Shown here: in pieces, positions 1 to 5,192 of the stretch | Layout: each line of letters starts with the position of its first letter | Numbering within the stretch: position 1 is the first letter of the stretch | Assembly: GCA_017408625.1 (NCBI GenBank) | Contig: JAFQUG010000011.1 | Span: 1-5,192 of the forward strand | DNA length: 5,192 nucleotides | Reading direction: 5' to 3' | Source of the DNA: Clostridia bacterium | Lineage (GTDB): Bacteria; Bacillota_A; Clostridia; Oscillospirales; CAG-272 | Notes under the pieces: generated by a model | The model's database searches: none | Told to the model about the DNA's origin: nothing | Seen by the model: the letters and a program-made list of their open reading frames with translations, nothing else | Translations under genes and position numbers: made by a program

Positions 1-2256
1 AATCCTCGCAAGCGTTATGTACCTTGGACAGGGGGCAGCTTTGGCGGCAATCTGGAATTTGAGGCGAACGGAAAGCAATACCGTATAGAACGCTTCTTTG
101 GTGCAAAGGAGAGTGAGGATACCTTTGCGCTGTATGCTCTGGACACAGGTAAGGTGTGCAACGATTACAGTGAACAGATCGGGCAGGAGCTTTTTGGGAT
201 CGACGCAGACGGCTTTAGCCGCACGGTGTATATGGATGCTACGGCCCATATCCACGGGAAGGTGGAAAAATCAGCCAATAACAGCATCAATACCAAGCTC
301 AATCACCTCTTGGAGGCAGAGAATGACCTTGGCAATTATGAGCAAGCCATTGATGCGCTGGTCAAGCGCAAGCGTTATTATAAAACCACGGGCGAGCGCG
401 GTGAGATCTATGCGGGCGAGCGGCGCTTGGTCGAGCTGCAAAGACAGATCGAGGTATGCACGGTGCAAAAGGCACAGGCGCAGCAGTTGGATCGTGAGAT
501 TGCAGAGCTTAGCCCCATTGTTGCGCACAGTGAGCAACAGATGCAAAGCCTGCATCGCAGTCTGACAAAAGCGGTTGGACAAAAGGAACGTCGCGCAACG
601 CTGGAGGCGTATAGCCGCATGCGCAGTGAGATCTCTGCCGCCAAGCGCGCAGCGGACGCCATAGAGGGCGAATTTGCGGGCGGTGCGCCCACGCTTGCCG
701 AGGCGGAAAAGCATCAGCTTTTAGCAGGACAGCTGACCACGCTTTCGGGTAGAGCGCAGCAGATGCAGAGTGATGCAAGCACCAAAGAGGCGATCGCTGC
801 CTTGTCGCTTACCTTCCAAAACGGTGTGACTCCGATCTCTCAGATCAACGAGGCGTTGGCCGTATGTGACGAGCTGAGAAATATCGAGGGCGAGATCCGC
901 GCGCACAAGGCTTTGGCAGATTCCCTGGAGGAGCAGGCGAATGCCATCGGTGATCCCACACCGCCCAAAACGGGAAAGCAGGGAAAAAAGGCTGCTTTTG
1001 GTAAGGTTATGGGCGTAGTGCTGGCTTCGCTTTCGGTTGTGCTGCTGATCGTGGCGGCAGTACTTCTGCTTGGCAATCGCGTATTTTTGGGGATCGTTTG
1101 CGGTATTGGCGGTGTGGCAATGCTGGGACTTGCCGTATTTGTACTGCTTGGCGCAGTTTCGGCAGCGCAGCTGTCGGGCAGAAGCAAGCGCGCAGCCGAT
1201 GCGGCATTGAAGATTGAGACCAAGCGTCAGCTGCTCGAAAAGCGCACAAGAGAGCTGGGGCTTGTTCAGGAATTTAAGGAAAAATATACCGATAAGGCGA
1301 GTGTGCCGGTCGCCCTTGCACAAAAGCATGCGCTTTCGGTAGACGGCGGCTATATTTCCGCGCTGACCGCGCTCAAGCATACCACAGAGCAATATCTGCG
1401 CCTTTGCGAGCAGCAAAAGGCAAAGGATGCGCTTTATGAGGGCATTGTTGCCGAGGCGGACGAGGCTTGGGACGCCATCAGTAGCTTCCTTGGAAAATGG
1501 AACAGAGCATTTGATCGCTCGGATTGCGCCTTTGTGCTGGCCGAGATGAGAACCGTGCTTTCCGATCTGCAACGACGCAGACAGGAAATCGCGCAAAAGG
1601 AGGATGCGGCGCGCAAATTTGCCCTGGAGAATCATGTGCGCAGTCTGGCAGAGGCAAGCGACCGGGACGAAAAGCTGCCCGATCCCGAGGATATCTCGGT
1701 TCAATGGGAGCAGAGTCAGATCCTCTATAAGGAGCAGAATGCACATCTGACCTCGCTTATACAAAGGGCGGAGGCATTGTATGAATCGGCCGATGCATAC
1801 GGAGCTTTGGTCTCGGAGCAGCAGGCTCTGCAGGATACGCTTGCTGTGCAGAATGCCAATTACAACGCCATTGTGCAAGCTGAGAAATACATGACACAGG
1901 CAAGGGAAAATCTTTCCTCGCGCTATCTGGATAAGATGCAGAGTGCGTTTGTTTCCCGCATGCAGCAGATGGGCGGAGAGGAAAAGAAGTTTACCATGGA
2001 TACCGATTTTGGCATCATGCTCATGGAAAAGGGCAAGAGCCGCAGCATTGAGTATCTGAGCAGCGGCTGGAGAGACATGGTAGGCTTTTGCCTGCGGCTT
2101 TCCTTGGCGGACGGACTTTTTGAGCAGCAAAAGCCCTGCCTTGTGCTGGACGACCCGTTCGTTTATCTGGATGACGAACGCGCCCGTGCCGCACGCAGGC
2201 TGCTTGACGCGCTATCCGAGGAATATCAGATTATTTATCTGACCTGCAGGGAATAA
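1..2256 (+). CDS. YhaN-like AAA/SMC-type coiled-coil ATPase with a membrane hairpin (5'-partial)
   Basis: The frame is open from base 1, so the gene starts upstream; the first in-frame ATG (154) is internal. 751 residues are visible, numbered here from base 1. Residues 4-35 (RKRYVPW, GGSFGGNLEFE, YRIERFFG) match the segment that follows Walker A in clostridial YhaN/Rad50-like ATPases, so I estimate 65-75 residues are missing. Long, charged, Gln/Ala/Glu-rich helical stretches at about 96-330 and 390-660 suggest a coiled coil. Two hydrophobic segments at about 336-357 and 361-384, with a very short turn, form a probable membrane hairpin. The C-terminal lobe has the ABC signature LSSGWRD (686-692), Walker B CLVLDD (713-718) and a D-loop YLDDER (722-727). 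The family is thought to act in DNA repair or processing, often beside an SbcD/YhaO-type nuclease, which cannot be seen here. Oddities: the usual Q-loop glutamine appears to be Ala80, and the chain ends TCRE where the family normally has TCH. The family call is firm; the cellular role is inferred. Confidence 0.88.
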   Translation, partial: NPRKRYVPWTGGSFGGNLEFEANGKQYRIERFFGAKESEDTFALYALDTGKVCNDYSEQIGQELFGIDADGFSRTVYMDATAHIHGKVEKSANNSINTKLNHLLEAENDLGNYEQAIDALVKRKRYYKTTGERGEIYAGERRLVELQRQIEVCTVQKAQAQQLDREIAELSPIVAHSEQQMQSLHRSLTKAVGQKERRATLEAYSRMRSEISAAKRAADAIEGEFAGGAPTLAEAEKHQLLAGQLTTLSGRAQQMQSDASTKEAIAALSLTFQNGVTPISQINEALAVCDELRNIEGEIRAHKALADSLEEQANAIGDPTPPKTGKQGKKAAFGKVMGVVLASLSVVLLIVAAVLLLGNRVFLGIVCGIGGVAMLGLAVFVLLGAVSAAQLSGRSKRAADAALKIETKRQLLEKRTRELGLVQEFKEKYTDKASVPVALAQKHALSVDGGYISALTALKHTTEQYLRLCEQQKAKDALYEGIVAEADEAWDAISSFLGKWNRAFDRSDCAFVLAEMRTVLSDLQRRRQEIAQKEDAARKFALENHVRSLAEASDRDEKLPDPEDISVQWEQSQILYKEQNAHLTSLIQRAEALYESADAYGALVSEQQALQDTLAVQNANYNAIVQAEKYMTQARENLSSRYLDKMQSAFVSRMQQMGGEEKKFTMDTDFGIMLMEKGKSRSIEYLSSGWRDMVGFCLRLSLADGLFEQQKPCLVLDDPFVYLDDERARAARRLLDALSEEYQIIYLTCRE

Positions 2257-2290
2257 TTGTCTTTGAAATTACAGAAACGGAAACTATGAT

Positions 2291-3754
2291 ATGGCAAGTA
2301 TTATCATTATAGGCGCAGGTGTTTCGGGGCTTACCGCAGGGATTTGTGCGCAGCTGCACGGACACAGTGCAACCATTTACGAGCGGCATTTCAAAGCGGG
2401 CGGCAACCTGACAGGCTGGGATCGCCAAGGCTATCACATTGATAACTGCATCCATTGGCTCACGGGCACCAACCCGGTCACCGGTTTTTACAAAATGTGG
2501 GAAAAAGTCGGCGCACTCGGACAGGATATCCCGGTGTATCAGCCCCAAACGCTGTATACCTATGAGCATCCGGACGGTACAAAGCTATCACTGTGTAAGG
2601 ACGTCGAGGTCTTGGAGCGCGATATGCTGGCGATCTCACCGGCGGACAAAAAGGAGATCAAGGGCTTTGTCAGAGCCATGAGATCCGTGCAACGCCTGCA
2701 GGGGATGGGCGGTAAGGATTGCGAGCGCGCAAGCAATGCATGGGAAAAGCTGACCGCACTCCCCGATCTGCTCAAGTATTATAACTGCAGCGTCAAGGAT
2801 CTGGCAGACCGCTTCAAGCATCCCGTGCTAAAGGAGTTTTTCCTTTCGTTTATGCTCGGACACTTCAGCTCTCTTGCTCTGATTATGGTGTTCGCTACCT
2901 TTACGGGTAAGAACGGCGGCATTCCGCAAGGCTCTTCCTGCGCTATGGCGAACCGTATGGTCGAGCGGTATCGCTCTCTGGGCGGCACGCTGCAGCTCAA
3001 AAACGGCGTGCAGAGGATCAACACAAAGAGCGGCAGGGCAGAGTCCGTGCTGCTGGACGACGGCACGACCGTGCGCGCGGATTACGTGATCATTACAGCC
3101 GACCCGGACGTGGCTTTCGGTACGCTGCTGGATCGCTCGTATATGCCAAAAAAGCTGGCAGCGCAGTATCGGGACCCCAAAATGATCCGCTTTGCATGCC
3201 ATCAGTGCGCGTTTGCCTTTGACGGTGCGCACGCACCGTTTGAGGGTGAGATGGTTTACGAGATCCCCGAGCAGTACAGAGAGCTTTTATGCGGCGATTA
3301 CATCATGCTGCGCGAGTTCTCGCATGAGCCGAGCTTTTGCCCTAAAGGCAAGAGCCTTATGCAGACCATGATCTATTGCCTGGAGGATGACGCGAAAAAA
3401 TCGGTCGAGCTGTATAGCGATAAAGCGGCATACGCGCAGAATAAGCAGCGCATGGTCGAGGCGGTGCAAGAGATCCTTTGTGATCGCATGCCCGCACTCA
3501 AGGGCAAGATCACCTGCATCGATTCCTGGACTCCCGCAACCTATCGTCGCTTCGTAGAGTCGCAGGTTGGCTCGTTTATGAGCTTTATCATGCCTGCGGG
3601 ATCTCCTCCCATGCTGCTGTCGGGTGATGTTCCTGGCCTTTCCAACGTCATGCTTGCCACGCAATGGCTCATGGCCCCCGGTGGCTTGCCCATCGCCGCG
3701 ATGTCCGGCATAGACGCGGTCAAGCTGATCGATAAAAGGGAAAAGAAGAAATAA
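2291..3754 (+). CDS. FAD-dependent oxidoreductase, phytoene desaturase (CrtN/COG1233)-like
   Basis: Complete 487-aa protein. The N-terminus is a Rossmann FAD-binding fold: GAGVSG at 8-13 after a hydrophobic strand, the ribose-binding acid Glu31 in IYER, and AGGN at 36-39. GYHID and HWLTGT follow, as in the phytoene desaturase/retinol-saturase-like flavoproteins of Bacillota. GGIPQG (209-214) and the following helix-Gly-Gly-strand, then DYVIITADP (264-272), match the second nucleotide-binding lobe. The C-terminus has the conserved APGGLP (462-467) and MSG. Length fits the family (about 490-510 aa). The start is fixed: an in-frame TGA lies at 2264, no other start codon occurs before 2291, and the Gly-rich loop begins eight residues in. 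No good Shine-Dalgarno precedes it, only a weak GGAAA-like stretch. It lies 34 bp after the ATPase on the same strand, so co-transcription is plausible. Family members desaturate, saturate or isomerise polyenes, but no carotenoid partner is in view, so the substrate is unknown. Confidence 0.86.
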   Translation: MASIIIIGAGVSGLTAGICAQLHGHSATIYERHFKAGGNLTGWDRQGYHIDNCIHWLTGTNPVTGFYKMWEKVGALGQDIPVYQPQTLYTYEHPDGTKLSLCKDVEVLERDMLAISPADKKEIKGFVRAMRSVQRLQGMGGKDCERASNAWEKLTALPDLLKYYNCSVKDLADRFKHPVLKEFFLSFMLGHFSSLALIMVFATFTGKNGGIPQGSSCAMANRMVERYRSLGGTLQLKNGVQRINTKSGRAESVLLDDGTTVRADYVIITADPDVAFGTLLDRSYMPKKLAAQYRDPKMIRFACHQCAFAFDGAHAPFEGEMVYEIPEQYRELLCGDYIMLREFSHEPSFCPKGKSLMQTMIYCLEDDAKKSVELYSDKAAYAQNKQRMVEAVQEILCDRMPALKGKITCIDSWTPATYRRFVESQVGSFMSFIMPAGSPPMLLSGDVPGLSNVMLATQWLMAPGGLPIAAMSGIDAVKLIDKREKKK

Positions 3755-3766
3755 AGAAATGAAATT

Positions 3767-3782
3767 GTTTTCATATGAAAAC
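3767..3782. repeat. 16-bp perfect palindrome between the oxidoreductase stop and the terminator
   Basis: The sequence gttttcatatgaaaac equals its own reverse complement. It starts 13 bases after the oxidoreductase stop codon and ends 2 bases before the terminator stem. On the minus strand it supplies the short T-run after the hairpin, which may be its only role. A protein-binding site is possible but unsupported. Confidence 0.6.
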
Positions 3783-3784
3783 CA

Positions 3785-3812
3785 CCCCGACAGATCTTGA
3801 AATCTGTCGGGG
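3785..3812. terminator. Bidirectional intrinsic terminator between convergent genes
   Basis: A perfect 11-bp stem (ccccgacagat pairing with atctgtcgggg) closes a 6-base loop (cttgaa). On the plus strand it is followed by CAGTTTTATA, and on the minus strand by TGGTTTTC. It starts 30 bases after the oxidoreductase stop and lies 41 bases past the stop of the convergent regulator, so it can end both transcripts. The T-runs are short (four), so efficiency could differ by direction. Confidence 0.82.
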
Positions 3813-3853
3813 CAGTTTTATAAAAAGTGTCGGGAATCGATGATACAAGCCGA

Positions 3854-4666
3854 TTACTGAATCCAAAGGTTATTGTAGGAGCCGCGATAATTGAAGTAGT
3901 GCTGTTGGTTTTCCTCCATCAGTCTTGCGGTCTTCAAAATCATCAGCGCATACATCACCCACTCGCCGCTGTCAAGCGAATACATGCGTACGGGCGAATC
4001 CTCGTCCAGCATGACCTCGGTCGGGTGATCGACGTGGATCTCGGTCAACAGCTCCAGCGCCATTGCCGCTTCCTCGGAAGTAATACCGCATTTTTTTGCT
4101 GCATAGGGAGCTGTAATGGGCTTGGAAATGTTTTCAGTCTGAAAAGCAAAGACCTTTCTTACGGCAGGCTTTGATAAGATCTCAAGCACCCGTCCGATCT
4201 CATCCGTTACAAGCTGCTCTGCATTCGCTTTTCCTCTGTGCAAAAGCCCGATCTCCGACGTGGCAATGATCGCCCCGCCTTCATTGGAAAACGTGACTGT
4301 TTTCACTTGACGGTTTTCTTGCAGATAAGATCTCATTTTTTCTTTTTCCAGGGCAAGATCCTTGCCTTCCACGCTGTCCACCCAGCCGCGCTGTGTCAGC
4401 TCAATGATTGTGTCGTACAGCATCTCGGGAATCTCATCATAATTTACTGCCTTGCGCTTTTCAGCCGACTTTCTGCCACCGTAAAGCTCGTCAATCGTAA
4501 TGTCAAAGCATCCTGCAATGACAGGAAGAAGCATGATATCGGGCATGGTGACCTCATTTTCCCATTTGGAAACCGCTTGAGGGGTCACGCCAAGCATTTC
4601 CGCAAGCTGCTCCTGCGTCATGCCGCTGCTTTTTCTCAGTTCAGCAATGTTTTTTCCTATCGTCAT
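3854..4666 (-). CDS. XRE-family helix-turn-helix transcriptional regulator
   Basis: Complete 270-aa protein. Residues 4-62 are a classic XRE/Cro-CI type HTH: IGKNIAELRKSSGMT, then QEQLAEMLG, then the recognition helix TPQAVSKWENE (28-38), then MPDIMLLPVIAGCFDITIDELYGG. The remaining ~205 residues are a soluble C-terminal region with no motif I recognise. Residues about 182-214 (PITAPYAAKKCGITSEEAAMA and onward) look like a second, winged-helix-like segment, and the tail is aromatic (HYFNYRGSYNNLW). The open frame extends upstream, but the ATG at 4666 is chosen because AAGGAG sits 8 bases before it and the HTH begins immediately. A promoter match lies upstream at 4710-4738, so the gene appears monocistronic. 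It converges with the oxidoreductase and diverges from the tRNA cluster. Probably cytoplasmic; target and effector are unknown. Autoregulation is only a guess from the dyad around its promoter. Confidence 0.9.
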   Translation of the reverse strand: MTIGKNIAELRKSSGMTQEQLAEMLGVTPQAVSKWENEVTMPDIMLLPVIAGCFDITIDELYGGRKSAEKRKAVNYDEIPEMLYDTIIELTQRGWVDSVEGKDLALEKEKMRSYLQENRQVKTVTFSNEGGAIIATSEIGLLHRGKANAEQLVTDEIGRVLEILSKPAVRKVFAFQTENISKPITAPYAAKKCGITSEEAAMALELLTEIHVDHPTEVMLDEDSPVRMYSLDSGEWVMYALMILKTARLMEENQQHYFNYRGSYNNLWIQ

Positions 4667-4674
4667 AAAAAATA

Positions 4675-4680
4675 CTCCTT
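4675..4680 (-). promoter_or_regulatory. Ribosome binding site of the XRE regulator
   Basis: On the minus strand AAGGAG lies 8 bases before the ATG at 4666. It is a strong match to the 16S rRNA anti-Shine-Dalgarno and decides the start over the longer upstream open frame. Confidence 0.9.
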
Positions 4681-4698
4681 GTTTTTGATGTTCCGGAT

Positions 4699-4744
4699 CC
4701 GTTGACACCATTATAGCAAAAAGAACGAGAGATTTCAACAACGG
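4699..4744. repeat. Inverted repeat flanking the regulator promoter
   Basis: CCGTTG (4699-4704) and CAACGG (4739-4744) are exact reverse complements. They enclose the -10 and -35 boxes of the minus-strand promoter. The half-site centres are 40 bp apart, close to four helical turns. It could be an autoregulatory operator, but six-base arms this far apart can also arise by chance. Confidence 0.35.
4710..4738 (-). promoter_or_regulatory. Sigma-A-type promoter of the XRE regulator
   Basis: Read on the minus strand, TTGAAA (4738-4733), a 17-bp spacer and TATAAT (4715-4710) give a five-of-six -35 and a perfect -10 at ideal spacing. Transcription would start near 4703, leaving a leader of about 37 bases with the AAGGAG site before the ATG at 4666. 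Confidence 0.85.
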
Positions 4745-4811
4745 AAAGAGAGAGTATGTAGCCCAAACGGGGATAAGATTGCATATTTGGTGAAAGTTTG
4801 ATCCGCAACGC

Positions 4812-4853
4812 GACGCTTGACAGGGCAGGGAACTTGCAGATATGACAAGCGTC
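4812..4853. repeat. Imperfect inverted repeat upstream of the tRNA promoter
   Basis: GACGCTTGAC (4812-4821) and GACAAGCGTC (4844-4853) are reverse complements at nine of ten positions, including eight consecutive pairs. The arms are separated by 22 bases and their centres by about 32 bp, three helical turns. GACAG (4819-4823) can instead pair with CTGTC (4853-4857), giving a competing fold. It could be an operator or a decayed hairpin; no T-run follows it, so it is not a good terminator. Confidence 0.5.
4817..4846 (+). promoter_or_regulatory. Possible second, weaker promoter for the tRNA cluster
   Basis: TTGACA (4817-4822) is a perfect -35. After 18 bases TATGAC (4841-4846) matches the -10 at four of six positions. 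It would act about 100 bp before the main tRNA promoter. The -35 and -10 each overlap one arm of the inverted repeat at 4812-4853, so a factor bound there could block it. Weak evidence. Confidence 0.3.
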
Positions 4854-4917
4854 TGTCGAAGTGTGCGAAAAATCAGAAAAGAATCGAAAAGAATTTTTAC
4901 TTTTTTCAAAAAAGGGG

Positions 4918-4946
4918 TTGACAAACGAGAAAACGGATGCTATAAT
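4918..4946 (+). promoter_or_regulatory. Fully consensus sigma-A promoter of the tRNA cluster
   Basis: TTGACA (4918-4923), a 17-bp spacer and TATAAT (4941-4946) are perfect matches in both boxes at ideal spacing. The 25 or so bases before the -35 (about 4888-4913) are almost all A and T, including the near-palindrome cttttttcaaaaaag (4900-4914), and sit where an UP element would bind the RNA polymerase alpha subunit. The start would fall near 4953, about 26 bases before mature tRNA-Leu. Confidence 0.93.
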
Positions 4947-4978
4947 ATATGAGTCCTTTGAAAAGGCCATGCTTGAAC

Positions 4979-5067
4979 GCCGGTGTGGCGGAACAGGCAG
5001 ACGCCCGGGACTTAAAATCCCGTGATACGAGAGTATCGTACCGGTTCGACCCCGGTCACCGGCACCA
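4979..5067 (+). tRNA. tRNA-Leu(UAA), class II
   Basis: The acceptor stem GCCGGTG pairs perfectly with CACCGGC, followed by discriminator A and an encoded CCA (5065-5067). The anticodon stem CGGGA/TCCCG closes the loop CTTAAAA with anticodon TAA (5013-5015), reading UUA and probably UUG. The long variable arm (GATAC, loop GAGA, GTATC) is the class II mark of tRNA-Leu. The T-arm is ACCGG, loop TTCGACC, CCGGT. All stems are intact. It is the first gene after the consensus promoter and lies 19 bases before the initiator tRNA, so one precursor for both is likely. Confidence 0.97.
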
Positions 5068-5086
5068 AGCGGGAAAAATTCAATAT

Positions 5087-5164
<78 letters not shown>

Positions 5165-5192
5165 AATAAGGAACAGTAGATTGATACAATCG

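Larger units (their letters stand above)
4667..4978. other. Divergent regulatory region between the regulator and the tRNA cluster
   Basis: These 312 bases contain no protein gene I can support. From left to right they hold the ribosome binding site and leader of the XRE regulator, its minus-strand promoter, a stretch without recognisable features (about 4745-4810), an imperfect inverted repeat with a second promoter-like match (4812-4853), an A/T-rich tract (about 4868-4913), the consensus tRNA promoter (4918-4946) and a roughly 25-base leader before tRNA-Leu. The open frame antisense to the tRNAs that crosses this region is spurious. Confidence 0.8.

Noticed and set aside
154..156. Internal ATG as the start of the ATPase
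   Set aside because: The frame is open to base 1 and residues before this ATG match conserved family sequence (RYVPW, GGSFGGN, RIERFFG), so the gene continues upstream.
721..2130. A 469-codon minus-strand open frame opposite the ATPase
   Set aside because: It lies wholly opposite a recognisable conserved protein, has Cys-, His- and Leu-rich composition without any domain, and has no ribosome binding site that I noticed.
2263..2290. Promoter-like match TTGAAA, 16 bp, TATGAT just before the oxidoreductase
   Set aside because: The -10 box abuts the ATG, so transcription would begin inside the gene and lose the only suitable start codon. It is probably chance.
3827..4174. A 115-codon plus-strand open frame opposite the regulator's 3' end
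   Set aside because: It starts just after the terminator, is antisense to a well-supported coding sequence, and shows no domain or ribosome binding site.
4701..4706. A plus-strand TTGACA-like -35 near 4702
   Set aside because: No acceptable -10 occurs 16-18 bases downstream, and the bases are better explained as part of the minus-strand promoter region and its flanking repeat.
4667..4924. N-terminal extension of the XRE regulator by 86 codons
   Set aside because: The extension crosses the -10 and -35 of a strong promoter, has no domain similarity, and would bypass the AAGGAG site properly spaced from the ATG at 4666.
5179..5191. A 5-bp stem with a 3-base loop (GATTG/CAATC) after the initiator tRNA
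   Set aside because: The stem is short and A/T-rich, and no T-run is visible before the window ends, so a terminator cannot be claimed.

Overview
The window looks like a chromosomal segment of a low-to-mid GC member of the Bacillota, most likely a Clostridia or Oscillospiraceae-type gut bacterium. The pointers are a YhaN-like SMC/Rad50-type ATPase of the clostridial kind, an AAGGAG ribosome binding site, near-perfect sigma-A promoters, an XRE regulator typical of that group, and tRNAs with encoded CCA ends. The taxonomy is inferred from the style of the sequence, not from a database search.

Layout. Positions 1-2256 (+) hold the C-terminal ~750 residues of a membrane-spanning coiled-coil ATPase; its N-terminus and Walker A lie upstream of the window. 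A 34-bp gap separates it from a complete FAD-dependent oxidoreductase of the phytoene desaturase/CrtN-like family (2291-3754, +), which may share its transcript. A strong hairpin at 3785-3812 terminates this transcript. It also faces the convergent gene at 3854-4666 (-), a complete 270-aa XRE-family regulator with its own ribosome binding site and sigma-A-type promoter. The 312-bp divergent region 4667-4978 holds the regulator's promoter, two inverted repeats, a possible second forward promoter, and a fully consensus promoter with an A/T-rich upstream stretch. That promoter drives a tRNA cluster: tRNA-Leu(UAA) at 4979-5067 and initiator tRNA-fMet(CAU) at 5087-5164. The cluster may continue past the window edge.

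Function. The three protein genes do not form an obvious pathway. The ATPase family is usually linked to DNA repair or nuclease complexes, the oxidoreductase has no carotenoid partner in view, and the regulator has no clear target except possibly its own promoter. No mobile element, CRISPR array, phage gene or defence island is visible, and I see no convincing new multi-gene system. The points most worth a second look are an apparent one-base bulge in the T-stem of the initiator tRNA, the apparent loss of the Q-loop glutamine and switch histidine in the ATPase, and the dyads in the divergent region.
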